Source: Pelobates cultripes (taxonomy: Eukaryota; Chordata; Amphibia; Anura; Pelobatidae). Taken from it: a DNA stretch of 64,000 nt. The position numbers were made by a program, and so were the translations under genes. Under the pieces are notes generated by a model. It saw nothing but the letters and a program-made list of their open reading frames with translations. It was not told where the DNA came from and made no database searches. Below, piece by piece: positions 11,180 to 24,011 of this stretch (position 1 is the stretch's first letter; each line of letters starts with the position of its first letter). Location: assembly GCA_933207985.1 (NCBI GenBank), contig OW240912.1, forward strand, positions 253,846,946 through 253,910,945, in the 5' to 3' direction.

Positions 11180-11696
11180 TGAAGTAACACTAGAGGCGCT
11201 TTAACAACCTCATCTTATTCAAGTTGCTATATTGCCTGCAGTTCTGCCTCCCCATCCCTCCTACCGCCCAAATCTCTTTGTTTTACTTATTAGAAGGCTT
11301 GGTATCATGGCTTCAAGCCACACCTTCAAGCTTTCTGGGTAGGAGAGCCAAGAACCTTAATTCCAGAGTCTCATATAGTAACATACCATGACATCATGCG
11401 TGCATGTGCAGTGTCATCACAGTCTACAATAGAGAACCATTGTATTCAATGTGTCTAAGGCCCTCAAAGTTCCACTATGAGGAGCACTGGATTGGAACAT
11501 TTTCCTGAACATCAGCCGAGGAGAAGGCCTCAAGTGAGACTTGGTGCTAGAGAAAAGGTGAGTAATTTGTTTTATTTTAATTTATTTTATTATGATTTTT
11601 TTAAAACCTGGGGGGCCATGAACTAGACAGCCACACTTTAGAAATGTAGCATTAGGAATACAGCTATGTATACATAATGCTACAGTGTTTCTTTAA
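11180..11696. mobile_element. TTAA-type (T2/Kolobok-like) repeat copy
   Basis: The right end reads gctacagtgtttctTTAA at 11679-11696, the complement of TTAAAGAAACACTGTAGC, matching the TTAAAGGRR-type terminus known for T2 MITEs of Xenopus. An internal short inverted repeat surrounds 11640-11680. The left end is not resolved, so the start is approximate. Confidence 0.45.
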
Positions 11697-13029
11697 TCTG
11701 TCTTTTAAATTCCATTTCCTGTTGCTGTTTCTGTGTTTCTCAGTGGGAGTTTTTCAGCTTGTTTGAATAATTTTCTGCACCAGTATAAACTATTTCTGAT
11801 TTTTTAATACATTTTTGCACATTTATTAAGTGTATAAAAAAGTAGCAATTTGATTAATACATGAGCACAAAATAAAACGTAGTAATTATGTTTTGTTTAC
11901 TTTTTTTGGAGTTTAGTGTGTGCATGTCTTCCTATCATCATGTTAGTTTCACCAAATAATGCTAATACCTTCACATATATTTCCGCTGCCCTTTCAGCAC
12001 CCCTGACAGCTCTACTTTGAAATGAATAGAACGATTTGAAAGCACATAATTGTGACATTGCTGAATCATGTAAGTGCTTTAGTTTCCAACCTCTGCCTGT
12101 ATTTTAATACGTCCCTGCTCACCAACATTCGAAGGATAGACCCTCTCCAAGACCTCAGTAAGAGGAAGTACAGCTGTATTTTTATGAGAGAGACCATGCT
12201 GTGGTGCCCTCTTCCGATTTATGGTGACTGCTGTGCATATTTTATTTTTGTGGTCTACAGACTACAGTCCATCAAATGGAGTTGATAAGAGACATTTGGC
12301 TCCTTTGGTTCATAGAGGATTGTGTTATAAATATTTAATATAAAATTTGTATGTTTTGCAATGTTGCCAATAAATTGTTTGCCTTTAACTCTGTAACTTT
12401 TGTTTCTTTTTTTCTTTTTTCTTTTCTTTTATAATGTTCAATAATTTAACAGATGTCTGAAAGCACGAAATAAAAATAAAAGTGAACCAGCTAGATAAGC
12501 ATTTACTATGTAACATCATATTTTTCAGTAATTAGAATGAATGTGTTTGTGAACTTAGAACAAACACTCCCAAAGAGCATTACAATTAAGCAGCCTACAG
12601 TGAAAGTAATGATTTTATGTTTGAAAGACATTAATCATTACAAATATAAAGAAACTTATCTGAGTTATCTTGAGGTGTTGACTGCTTGGCTTTCTACGGT
12701 GTTATACTCTGTTTATTTACGAACATCTGGAATGTAAACACCCTATAGCATTGTGTTAAACATGAGGATACTTTGTAATGGATTAAATATTAGTGCACAC
12801 GCAAAAACAAAAGAACTACACATAAATCAAATGAATCTGACTTTTTTATTATTACTTTGGAATACATCAGTTTCCACTATAAATATTCCTGTACATCATT
12901 ACAACGATGACGAGAATTGTATAGTCAATGTCTTATATTGTATTCACTGTGCTCATTGTATTGAAAAAGGGAAGCATTGTTACACCTTAAAATTGATTGA
13001 AAACTAATTGAAAAAAATTCTTATTTTTC
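11697..13029. other. intronic, nothing recognised
   Basis: AT-rich. A T/C-rich simple stretch lies at about 12400-12430. Open frames at 12052-12285, 12537-12737 and 12753-13007 have no recognisable motifs. Confidence 0.55.
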
Positions 13030-13670
13030 AGTGAGATACTCTAAGCACCATAAACACTATAGTGTGTTGTAGAGATATGGGGCCTGGCTTCCCTGGCACC
13101 ATTACCATGGTAACATGAGGTAAACTGGCAAATTGTTTAAGAATGGTTTGACACATGTTTCTATTAGTCCTTCAAGTCTGAGCTGGTATGGTAAAACAAA
13201 CGTTCATAGACCTGCATTATCATATCAACTCATACCCTTACTCACACCAAACTGGGATTATTCATTAACTGAGAGTGTCAGTCATTGAATAATGTCCCAA
13301 CCTGGGCACATTTTCATTGTTGTCTGTAACCTTTACTGGCTAGCCATTACTAGCTAAAGTAGCTCTATCTAACTTTAATGTTTAATGGCTGTTTCCCAGC
13401 TGCAATTTCACCATTAGCGACAAGGAATTATTGGCTAATGGTGTTGTTAATGGGTTCAGTAGAGCATAATGGGAGCCATTAACTGCTAGTTAGTGCCTGG
13501 TTCTCAACTCTGTCACTAAGTATTACCACCTCTATCCCTCACAATTTAAAACCTGCCTCTACATGATGTAGAGACACAAAAGCAGGTTAACAACTGCTAT
13601 CCCTCCGTACATCAGAGAGAGCTGAGCTAGTCACAAACAGAGAGGCGATCAGCTCTCTCTATTAACAATA
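13030..13670. repeat. degraded TTAA-type repeat sequence
   Basis: Contains phrases such as actctaagcaccataaacac followed by the short palindrome actatagtgt, as in other TTAA-flanked MITEs of this window (compare 13985). Ends are not resolved. A poly-A stretch at about 13674-13690 follows. Confidence 0.35.
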
Positions 13671-13984
13671 GTTAAAAAAAAAAAAAAAAAGAGTTGCCCC
13701 ATCCCATGCGTTACCTCATTTGCAGCAGGATAATGGGCAATAACAGGGACCAGTAGCTTTATCGTCTGCTGGGCTCCTTAAATTTGCCCCAACAATGGAT
13801 AATTTTAAGGTTTTTATACTTACAACTGGAAGTTTTCTTTTCTTCAGTCATTTTTATTTGGCCCTTAAAAGGCCAAATAGACCGTAAATTCAATTTTTCA
13901 CAAAAAAGGGACATATGCAGGTTTTGCATACTTCATGCTCACTCACACATGTGGGAATGTATTGGGTTCTCTTATTTGCATAAA

Positions 13985-14155
13985 TTAAAGGGACCATCTA
14001 AGCATCTTAACCACTACTGTAGTGATTAAGGTGCCAGGATTGCCCTATTGCCTGTCCATTATAAGTAGTCAAATCATTTTAGAATAGTTTGACTTCTTAT
14101 TATGGGTCTGCTGAGCACTGCTCCATGCTGCCTCCACTATCTCACCAAGAAAGTA
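13985..14155. mobile_element. TTAA-type MITE, left part
   Basis: Starts TTAAAGGGACCATCTAAGC at 13985, the same terminal pattern as the elements at 31733 and 56211, and continues through an inner palindrome (ccactactgtagtgat). The right terminus is lost or not recognised. Confidence 0.45.
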
Positions 14156-14479
14156 AGAGGATCTCTGTCTAAGCAAAGCCCTGAAGTATTAGAAAGTGTC
14201 CCATATGCAGTTATAGTAAGATGAGGTAGAATGCTTTTAAACACAGTATCTATTACTGACCCTGAGAGGCCCTGACTTTCAGTGTCCTCCTTCAATAATT
14301 TTTCAATAATAATTTTTATTGAGTTTAAAATTTTCTGTAGCAACGTATGTAGGTGCATACAGGTTGACATATTTCCATTGCGCTTACAACTTATCATGTT
14401 CGGAGTGTCCTCCTTTCAAAAGCCACATCCCCAATTTCCAGCTTAAAGGATTGGGATCGGTAGCTGGGCCTTAAATCAG

Positions 14480-15860
14480 AATATCTGTTATGGCAGGTAG
14501 TCTCGAGCCATTTTTAGAAGAAGTGGGTACCACAGTCTTCTTGGCCAAGTGGGAATGATGGCTATTACTTCCATACAAATATTCTTCTGTATTCTCATTA
14601 TTAATGGTTGGGGATACATACCCCAGATCGAAATGCCAGATTTGTGAGAGAGCATCCTGTCCTAAGGTTTGTGAATCTGGTTGTAGAGAGAAGGAGCAAG
14701 TGATTTGAGTGTTCTTTTGGTTGAGCATAAGATCGATCTGGAATTTGCCTCACCTTTCCGATAGGGTCTTGAATACCTTCAGGTTCAGACTCTATCTGAA
14801 GGCATACTTGAACCCATGTCATCAGAAGACTCTCTTCTTGGTGGAGTTGGCTGCTTCTTGTACCTCCTTGATGGTTTATGTAAGCAGCCACTGCTCTGTT
14901 TTCTGTTCTTACTTAAATCCAAAGACATATAATGACATATTTGAGTTTCCTGATGGCTTTTGTGATGACTCTGAGTTCTCAGAGATTTTAGTGTAGAGTA
15001 CTTTCTGATGGTTTTCTGATAGCTTGAGTCCAGCCACCATCTTAACTGAGTCTTTACTAGAAGAGGCATTTGAATGGACTGATCCCAATTGTTTTCATAG
15101 TTGATGCATTGTTTTATTATGAAGCCCAGCAAACTAAAGCTGTTGTAGAGGTTAGAGACTATAAGATAGTCATATAATATAGCGCTGGCTGAAACTGATG
15201 TCTTCTGTAGGAGGAAAATAAGTGTGTTTCTGCTTTCTAGAATTCTTTCTTGAGAGATGTTGATTATTGCTATCATTGTGTGTATGGTGGCACCCAGAAA
15301 CAAGGTCAGTTGTGAGGGGCTTTATGAGCTCTGTGTCATGTTGACTACCCACAGCTTCTCTCATGAAAGACTGCTTTTTTGAATATGTATTGATTTCTTT
15401 CAAGTCTATGATTAACCTCCATTTCCCATTGGGTTTCGGGAACAAGATGGTATAAAGTCTATTAACATTTTCAGATGAGGAAGTTGCAATTTCTCAAACT
15501 CCAATCTCTATCCTTTGCTTAGAATAGATAATAGGCGTCAGAGGTATTTTTGGCCCAGACAGAATGGAAATGTAGGAGTCTTCCATCTATGAGATCTGAC
15601 TGGGCCTGCACACCTTCAGAAATGTTTTGATGAGGTATGGGATCCCCTGCATCAAATAGATTTTGTGTTAGTAAAAGACGACTGGACTTTCCATGGTGAA
15701 GATTTTCCAGTGTATTCCTGGTTGATATGATCTGTTCTCCTAAAAGGACCAGTTTCAAAACCTTTTGTATCTCCATGTGGATGAATCCAACGGTCATTTG
15801 CTTTGGGGAAGAAAGACTTTCTTGATGTCAACTGTTTTTTTGAAATGCTTCATCTAGCAC
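14480..15860 (-). pseudogene. decayed DIRS reverse transcriptase/RNase H fragment
   Basis: Minus-strand frames carry successive DIRS-type pol motifs separated by frameshifts. First (15797-15519) comes DLIDGRLLHFHSVWAKNTSD, the lead-in to the RT. Next (15445 onward) is FPKPNGKWRLIIDLKEIN, the DIRS equivalent of motif 1. Then (15303 onward) is FLGATIHTM followed by a serine-glutamine stretch, and later LRWWLD. The palm segment that should carry YxDD between the second and third blocks appears deleted, so the copy is dead. Similar order and spacing are known in DIRS-1 relatives of fish and frogs. A Gypsy RT is less likely because of the FLG...LRWW layout. It is older than, and separate from, the DIRS-like unit at 3639-9402. 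Confidence 0.65.
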
Positions 15861-16679
15861 CTTTCTGAATGTTAGGCCCCCTTGGAATGTTAAAGAACAT
15901 AAGGATGATTTTGATGAATACTCCATTCCACACGAATGGAGCTATAAGGCCCTTCTGGATTCCACTCATATGCATTTTGCAATTACTTTTATGATATCCA
16001 AAGAGGCTTCTGAACTAAATTATTTAGCCATTTTAAATTCTCTGAAGTTTTCAATAATATGTTTTCGTCTCACTGCTATAGTAATTTTCCATGGGATCTC
16101 TTAGGTATGCAATGGAGTCAATATGTAGAGTGGTTCACTTGGCTTTTTTCTTTTTTTTTTACTGCGGCATTTATTTTAAGCACCAAGTTCCATGATTTGC
16201 AGTCCTTGGAAGCAAATGGATAGATTTTTGGTGTTTTGTTTTTAAGGATGACCTTCCTTTCAGTCTTTTTTCATTCATCTTGGATTATACCTTTGATAGT
16301 AGGATGTACAGGAAAGGTTGATCTTGAAGATCGCCTCCCAGCTCTATCTCATTAATGAGGAGGAGTTTACGCTCTCCACTATAGTCAAATATCAAGTACA
16401 ATCTTTCAGTAACATTTTGCTTAAATTTACTTAAATAAACTTCATAAATATGTTCACAATGCATAAAAAGTTAAGCTTATTCCTAGTACTTAATGGTCAT
16501 ATGTATGTGAAAAAGATATGTCTCTTTAAACTGCACATTGTGATAATGTAAGCAGAAAAAAAGTTTAATCAAAGCAGAAAATTAATGATGCAAAGGCTAT
16601 ACTGAGTTGCTTAGAATTGCAATGATTTGTAAACATCTCTGAACCAGCCCCTTAGAGCTGTCAATCAGATCAGGTAAAT
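15861..16679. other. intronic, possibly more degraded DIRS sequence
   Basis: No motif recognised. The first few hundred bases may continue the element at 14480-15860. Pyrimidine tracts lie near 16145. Confidence 0.4.
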
Positions 16680-16747
16680 TCCAGCTGCCTAATAAGCGCT
16701 ACGGAATCTTTTGGCGCTATATAAATGGCAATAATAATAATAATACC
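16680..16747 (+). mobile_element. L2-type 3' end fragment
   Basis: taagcgctacggaatctttt followed by ggcgctatataaatggcaat and an AATAAT repeat is the 3' terminus typical of amphibian and fish L2 LINEs and the SINEs that share it. The 5' part is absent. Confidence 0.7.
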
Positions 16748-17699
16748 AATTATGCCCACACACAATCTGGACTGAGCTCCCTCTTACAGAAGAGAAAGTG
16801 TGAACCCATGGGCTGTGTAGGTACAAAAAGCAGTTCTACAGGTCAGTGTACATAACCAAGTCCCCTGTACTGTGATATGTGCTATATATCAGTTGATTGC
16901 AAATGCAGTATGCCTGCAGCACAGTTGGTTTATAAATTGACACCATAGACACTACATAAGCATCTGCTTTTATTTGTCGCCAGGCCAGTAAAGGGCGAAT
17001 ATGTAGGAAACCTTATCGATAAGTATCGATTTCTTATTTTTTTCCAGCATTTTCAGAATGTAACCATATAATCTATATAATGTATAAAAAATATGGAATA
17101 ATTTCCCCTTATAATTTCCACTTGTAGCAATGTGTTTAGGGTAAACATCCTAATAATAATGAATATTTTAATATGCATGCATGCGCTGATTTTGTTTACA
17201 AGATATGCAGCTGGCTATATTATTTCGGTTTTAATTATAACTCATATGAAAAAGCCTTTTCATAATTGAAATATACCTGACTGATGGATGGCCTTTAATT
17301 CAGGTGCCCTTTGGTGGCATGAGATTAAAACTTGTTTATGATTGACTTTGTGAAGTTTAAAAGAAATACAAAAAAACAAGGTTCAAGCAAGTGGTGTTAG
17401 TAATTCAACCATGACATAAGTGCCCTTAATGATAGATTAACAGAATAACCCCAAAATAATTAATTAGACCAACATTAGAGTGAAGCATTATTCAAGATTG
17501 TGATCCAAATCTTCTTGACTGTGCTGGATAATTAGCTCATAGATCATTTATATGTGGCAAATAATATATTGCATTACTATGGAATTTTAGCATCTTATAA
17601 TTACATCCTTTAAAGAAACAGCAATGCTCAAATGTAGGTCATGCATATCAAAGACTATAGAAAAGAGGTTGCTTGCACACTATCCCAAATCCCTATGAA
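16748..17699. other. intronic, nothing recognised
   Basis: AT-rich sequence without recognisable features. Confidence 0.55.
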
Positions 17700-18160
17700 T
17701 CTTTAACTCCTCAGTGACCAGACCATTTTTCAATTTTCTTTCCGTTAAGGACAAGGGCTCTTGTTACATTTCTGCTGTGTCTGTGTTTAGATGTAATTTT
17801 ACTCTTACTCATTTACTGTACCCACACATATTATATACAGTTTGGCTCGCCATTAAATGGTCTTTCTAAAGATACCATTATTTTCATCATATCATATAAT
17901 TTACTATAAAAAGATTTTACAAAATATGATAAATTTACAAAAAACACGCTTTTTCCAACTTTGACCCCCAAAATCTGTTACACATCTACAACCACCAAAA
18001 AACACCCATGCTAAATAGTTTCTATATTTTGTCCTGAGTTTAGAAATGCACAATGTTAACATGTTCTTAGCTTCCTTTTGAAAGTTATAGGGCTATAAGT
18101 ACAAGTAGCACGTTTCTATTTCCAAACCTTTTTTTTTCAAAATTAACAAAGAACACGTCT
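17700..18160 (-). repeat. probable dispersed frog repeat
   Basis: Starts at ttaactcctcagtgaccaga and holds wording that resembles, in reverse, the family seen at 36660-37797 and 42430-42956 (a 'rest of block then TTAACCCCT' end and mononucleotide-rich interior). Similarity is loose and judged by eye. Confidence 0.3.
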
Positions 18161-18503
18161 ATAGTGAGTAGGACCATATAAACCTCTTATAAAATAGTAC
18201 TTAGTACCTGTTGGGATATACTGCACCATTATTTGCTGTCTTTTTATTTTTTTATACGGATTTCACGAATATCCCATGCCCATACCATACTGAGGAATAC
18301 TTCCCCTGACAAGATTGTGATTGACTTCTTATACAAGGTTTTATTTGGACTTTTTTGCTGTATTTATCAGGCATAGACTCTTTTGGACTTACTTTTTGAA
18401 CTCTTGATTATTATTCATTATCCATAATCAGGGTTTTTTTCACCTTTGGCGCCGCCTCCCCCTTCACTTGATCCAACTACCATTCGCTATATATATGTAT
18501 ATA

Positions 18504-19672
18504 CACTGCTCAAAAAAATAAATGTAACTCCAAGTCAATCACACTTCTGTGAAATCAAACTGTCCACTTAGGAAGCAACACTGAGTGACAATCAATTTCA
18601 CATGCTGTTGTACAAATGGGATAGACAACAGGTGGAAATTATAGGCAATTAGCAAGACACCCCCAATAAAGGAGTGGTTCTGCAGGTGGTGACCACAGAC
18701 CACTTCTCAGTTCCTATGCTTCCTGGCTGATGTTTTGGTCACTTTTGAATGCTGGCGGTGCTTTCACTCTAGTAGTAGCATGAGACGGAGTCTACAACCC
18801 ACACAAGTGGCTCAGGTAGTGCAGCTCATCCAGGATGGCACATCAATGCGAGCTGTGGCAAGAAGGTTTGCTGTGTCTGTCAGCGTAGTGCCCAGAGCAT
18901 GGAGGCGCTACCAGGAGACAGGCCAGTACATCAGGAGACGTGGAGGAGGCCGTAGGAGGGCAACAGCCCAGCAGCAGGACCGCTACCTCTGCCTTTGTGC
19001 AAGGAGGAACAGGAGGAGCACTGCCAGAGCCCTGCAAAATGACCTCCAGCAGGCCACAAATGTGCATGTGTCTGCTCAAACAGTCAGAAACAGACTCCAT
19101 GAGGGTGGTATGAGGGCCCGACGTCCACAGGTGGGGGTTGTGCTTACAGCCCAACACCGTGCAGGACGTTTGGCATTTGCCAGAGAACACCAAGATTGGC
19201 AAATTCACCACTGGCGCCCTGTGCTCTTCACAGATGAAGGCAGGTTCACACTGAGCACATGTGACAGACGTGACAGAGTCTGGAGACGACGTGGAGAACG
19301 TTCGGCTGCCTGCAACATCCTCCAGCATGACTGGTTTGGCAGTGGGTCAGTAATGGTGTGAGGTGGCATTTCTTTAGGGGCTGCACAGCCCTCCATGTGC
19401 TCACCAGAGGTAGCCTGACTGCCATTAGGTACCGAGATGAGATCATCAGACCCATTGTGAGACCATATGCTGGCCCTGGGTTCCTTCTAATGCAAGACAA
19501 TGCTAGACCTCATGTGGCTGGAGTGTGTCAGTAGTTCCTGCAAGACCAAAGCATTGATGCTATGGACTGGCTCGCCCGTTCCCCAGACCTGAATCCAATT
19601 GAGCACATCTGGGACATCATGTCTCGCACCATCCACCAACGTCACGTTGCACCACAGACTGTCCAGGATTTA
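18504..19672 (+). mobile_element. Tc1-like element, 3'-truncated
   Basis: Begins CACTGCTCAAAAAAATAAA directly after a TA (18502-18503), a well-known Tc1-like terminal sequence of fish and amphibians. It runs through an untranslated leader into a transposase gene and stops abruptly at gtccaggatttactatta, so the end of the gene and the right terminal repeat are missing. It is GC-richer than the surrounding intron. Confidence 0.85.
18780..19664 (+). pseudogene. Tc1-like transposase pseudogene
   Basis: DDE transposase for cut-and-paste movement. The likely start is the ATG at 18780 ([20 protein letters not shown]...); a frame-compatible ATG at 18735 lies in the leader. The N-terminal paired-like helix-turn-helix is followed by a basic stretch (RRRGGGRRR) and the first catalytic Asp in LFTDEGRF. 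A Trp-to-stop TGA lies at 19359-19361 where VWGG is expected. A frameshift follows at about 19378-19395, then the second Asp in MQDNARPH, another in-frame TAG, and the Glu in SPDLNPIEHIWD. The Asp-to-Glu spacing is 34 residues (D34E), diagnostic of Tc1. The C-terminus is lost. At least three lesions, so inactive. About 190 codons upstream of the first stop are intact, suggesting moderate age. Confidence 0.88.
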
Positions 19673-20835
19673 CTATTATACTACAAATTATGATATTAAT
19701 ACAAATATTGCAGACAAACAATTCCATTTAGAGAGAATATATGTTCTTAAAACAGTTTTTGTGCTCTGCTCTATAACTTGAGTTTTGTATTCAGTTATTC
19801 TATTTACAGTACTATATTTTATGAATTTGCTTTCCTGGTTATCTATAATCTATTTCTTCTTTTTTATATACATATTAAAGAATAACATTTAAATATTACT
19901 TGATAAGTCACCTGCCTTTATCAATTAATCAATTCTGTTTTGGAGGTTATCATCCGATCCATAGATACCCACGTCATAGGCTTTATTCAGCATCAAAACA
20001 TGAATTGTAGTAAAATGAAAATAAAATTGCAAAACCTGGCAGAATTTTAGTAATTCTCCAATTAATTTACTTTTCAAAATTTGCACCTTGCTAACCAACC
20101 TTACTTTAAAAAAACAGGTAAGTAATATTCTCATTATAACAAACAAAAGCCAGTCAACATCTAAAGTAACGATTTTAAAAAAGTCATATGTAACAACAAA
20201 TCTGGATGAATTATTTTGACAATTAACACATTCATGATGGATTCTTTATTTTTCTAACTATGTCAACAGCCTTTTTTTTTTATCAGGGATTCCGAAATCA
20301 CAGCAAACAAGAATTATAAACCTAATCAGACATGAGATCTTTCCCATCTGAACATTAACTATTTGTATATTTTCTTTTTGTTTTATTCTTACTCTCTGAT
20401 TTGCGTCATATGACAGCTGAACTATCTCTAATCAACCATGGGACCAATAATTTATCTCTAGCCTAAAAATAGACAAAATAATAGTTGTGTTATTCCTTAT
20501 TTCAGCTGTGAAACTGTAACAACAGGACATCCTTTGGGAAACAGCTATAAAATTAAAAGACATGAAATTCCCTGGTTGCTAGACAACATTATTCTACTAA
20601 ATGTAGTTGCTATAGCTCCCAATTCAGTTTTCTGTAACAAAAGAAAATAAACATCACAAACCAAGTTAAAATCTTCAGCACATTTCAAAAATATAAATTA
20701 ATACTAAATGCAAGTTTGTCACATAAAGTGTTACCATATGTCTAATGATATCTTCATTTTTTATGTAGGCAGCTATAATCCGTATAATAGGATCTATCAT
20801 AGTATAGCTAAACGTGCATCACAGTATAATTGTTG

Positions 20836-20866
<31 letters not shown>

Positions 20867-21283
20867 ATTTTTATCTAGTATATCTAGTAAAATCAGATAT
20901 ATTTATCACTTTTAAAATTCACTCACAAAAATGTAAATTTTCAAAAATATTCTGTAATTTCTTTATTTTTTAGCAATCACTCCTATTTATATACCAATAA
21001 AACAGCTATCTTAACTTACTCACTGTATTTGAATCCTTCATATTATCCCACTCACAACTTGCTCACATTTACTAACTATTCATAAGCACCCCAACATAAA
21101 CATTAAATATAAAAAGCCTTAAGGAATTCAATATGGATCATCACTGCTATCATTGCTCAAAGAAATGCAGAGTTATTTACGAAAGAGAGAATATCAAATT
21201 TAGGGCCGGACTAGGTGATCTGAAAGTATAGGTGAGTGAATAGTAGAGTAGACAAAAAGAGGTGGCGAGAGGATTGTTGGTGA
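19673..21283. other. intronic, nothing recognised
   Basis: AT-rich. A (TTA)n tract lies at about 20832-20866. No exon or element otherwise recognised. Confidence 0.55.
20832..20866. repeat. poly-T / (TTA)n microsatellite
   Basis: A run of T followed by about eight TTA/ATT trinucleotides. Confidence 0.85.
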
Positions 21284-22142
21284 AGTTTAACTCTGGTAAA
21301 TGCGTGTGGGTGATATTAGCAAGCAGAGCTGAATGGCAACAATTATCATTACAGACATGCAACATAGTATAATAAAGTCATGGTTGCTATACTGGGCAAG
21401 GGGAACCCTCGGCTAAACAGAGTGAAGTCCACAAACAGACTGTATGGTGAAGAGTAAACAAAGGTGGTTGTAGTGATGGTGATAGCATAGTTTATCTGCT
21501 TGGTCTCAATACTAATCTGTGCCTTCGTGGGCACCTATGCTAGAATCTGTGAGCTAAGTCTAGCTGTCACTGAATCGCAGCAGACCTCTCCTTACTGTAT
21601 TCTTCAGTAGCGAACTGACCCGGGTGTGTAGACTTTTTAGGCATCCTGCTCCATAGTGACAGTTAGACTTAACCTTTTAGCTTCATACAGGTGCCCTTGA
21701 AGGCACAGATCAGCTAAACCCTCGAGCAGGATTATTTCTCCGCCTTTTTGCTAAAACTATTTACTTTGGTATGGTGATTATTATCGGTGCTGCGATTTAG
21801 TGACAGCTAGACTTAACTCACAGATTCTAGCACAGATTGGTATTTAGATCAAGCAGATCACCTATTCTATCACCATAACCACCTTTGTTTACTCTTCACC
21901 ATACAGTCTGTTTGTGGACTTCACTCCACACATTCTCAGTAGCTGCTGTACAGAAACTGAGCACTGTTTAGCCGAGGGTTCTCCTAGCACAGTATAGCAA
22001 CCATGACTTCATTATACTATGTTGCATGTCTGTAATGCTAGCTACATATCGCGTTGACCTTCTAACAGGATACTATTCTCTACTATTGTTTCCATTCAGC
22101 TCTGCTTGCTACTACCATCCCCACACATATCCCAGAGTTAAA
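21284..22142. repeat. long foldback (inverted-repeat) element
   Basis: The left arm, about 21284-21583, and right arm, about 21788-22142, are reverse complements over some 300 bp (for example gctaaacag / ctgtttagc, and cagacatgcaacatagtata against its complement). A spacer of about 204 bp separates them. The right arm has two extra insertions of roughly 45 bp. The spacer holds a third partial copy of the inner arm end (agtgacagttagacttaac). No ORF of interest. Consistent with a foldback transposon or a large MITE. Confidence 0.8.
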
Positions 22143-24009
22143 CTTAGTTTATGTATATATTTAGATTTTTAATTCTCGTTACACTGTATATATTGTAAAT
22201 AGTCCACCAAGTATCTCGCTCTCTGATCGATTATATTTCCTAGTGTGGTCACGTTCCAGCTCCACCTAGTGGTAATACTATATTTTCCATGTATATTTCC
22301 TAACTATTTGTAACATTAAAAGTTACGTTTTAATTATGCAACTATTCATACAACAGGGTCAAGAGCTTTTTCTCTTCCTTTTGCCAATTACTTTATAATA
22401 GTATACACTTTATAATAGTATAATTGATGGGATATATTTGTCATTATTCTTCGTTGTTTATAAATCAGTTCTTAAAAATAATAATTAAGTAAACAAACAA
22501 ACAAACAAACAAATATATGGGTTAAATAGTTAGCACATAAAATAGGTTCAACAATCCATTTTGCATTCAGTTGACATTTTACATTTAAATGTGCATAAAA
22601 TCTCATTTTTTTTTATTTATGTATTCATGCTTTACAGGTGTTTTAAATATAGCTTTTTTGCAGGATTTCAGAATGGCTGTGATATTGTGCAAACACCAAT
22701 ATATTTGTGTTACTGTGGCAACATAAATGAAAATGGAAAATGTGTATTTGTACCTATGATGCTAGCATTTTGTAAGTACATTTCTCTGGCCAGCATGTGT
22801 ACTTTGCACGGCATTGTAGATTGTATTTGCAGTACTATCATAAAGTTGACAGTATACTCATTGTCACCCTTTCTCCTCTCAATGGCTTCTCAAAGGCAGG
22901 CACTGTACACTATAGGTTCCAGTACACTGCAGAAGGGGAGTTACCATACTTCTGCATTTCAAAACTAAGTCTTGCTTGCACAAGTGGATAATATGGAAGG
23001 GGATAACAATACACAGAATTACATTTTAATATGATCAAAAAAACAAATAAATTAAATTGAAAATACGAAGTTTGCATTAGACATCTAGTTTACAGCAAAA
23101 ACAGATAGACTTTGTATTAAATAAAGTAAAGTTTTGTAAAACCTGTGAATATTAAACATGCTAAACATACCGAGTATACCTGATAGGTATGAATACTATG
23201 CATTTATATTTACATTTAAGATTGCAAAATATGTGTTCAATTTAACAATATATATTGTTATTCAACAATAAGGTGGATTTTTTTCTGCTAGAAAACCTTA
23301 TTGTTTTGTAATATGCATAGCTAAGACTGGAATTACTTACCCCTAGGAACACCCTTCACACCTCACGAGAATGCTAATCCAATTTACCATGTGCATCAAT
23401 GATTTTTGAAAACATTCAATAAAGTGATTCACCTGCAATATTAGTTTCAAAGGTCATACTATTTGTCTAAAATATTCTGCTGAAAGAGGAAAATACCATA
23501 TTTTAATAATACTGGTTATTATTTATCATAGGTTTCAGCAAGGGCTTGTAAAACCTAATCCATTGCAGTTTTTATAATAAATAGAAAACTTGATCAGGCA
23601 GGATAGTTTTTATGCTACAAGGTCACTTCACACATTTACTGTCGAGTATGTTCAGTTTCCTTAAAAGTAACATTAAAACTAATTTACTGGTTTTACTTCT
23701 GTAGTCCTATGAAGTTTGAATTTTAAAGTTGAACCGTGTGCAGATCCCCAGTGCATGGGGAAATGGGACAAGATTATATCCAATATTCCATATACTGCAT
23801 GATCTAGTAGAGAATGACTTTGTTGTACCATCCGTGATTCTGAGCAGTTCTTGGACACATTGCCTATGTTTTGTGGATCCACACCTGCTTGGTTCATAGT
23901 ACAACCACCAAAATGATACTTGTCTTTCATGACCTGTCTACAGGGAAGTAGTGAAGAAGTGGTCTGGGCACACTTGGAGATTTCTTTGATGGGAAGTCTT
24001 TATTTGGAG
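22143..24009. other. intronic, nothing recognised
   Basis: AT-rich. Contains an (AAAC)n tract at 22487-22514. The open frame at 22561-22968 (135 codons) has no recognisable domain and no splice or codon signal supporting it. Confidence 0.5.
22487..22514. repeat. (AAAC)n microsatellite
   Basis: About six tandem AAAC/CAAA units. Confidence 0.85.
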
Positions 24010-24011
24010 TG

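Noticed and set aside
18843..19328. A 161-codon minus-strand frame
   Set aside because: Antisense shadow of the Tc1 transposase.
22561..22968. A 135-codon + strand frame
   Set aside because: Cys/Ser/Phe-rich composition expected from AT-rich DNA, with no recognisable domain and no flanking exons.
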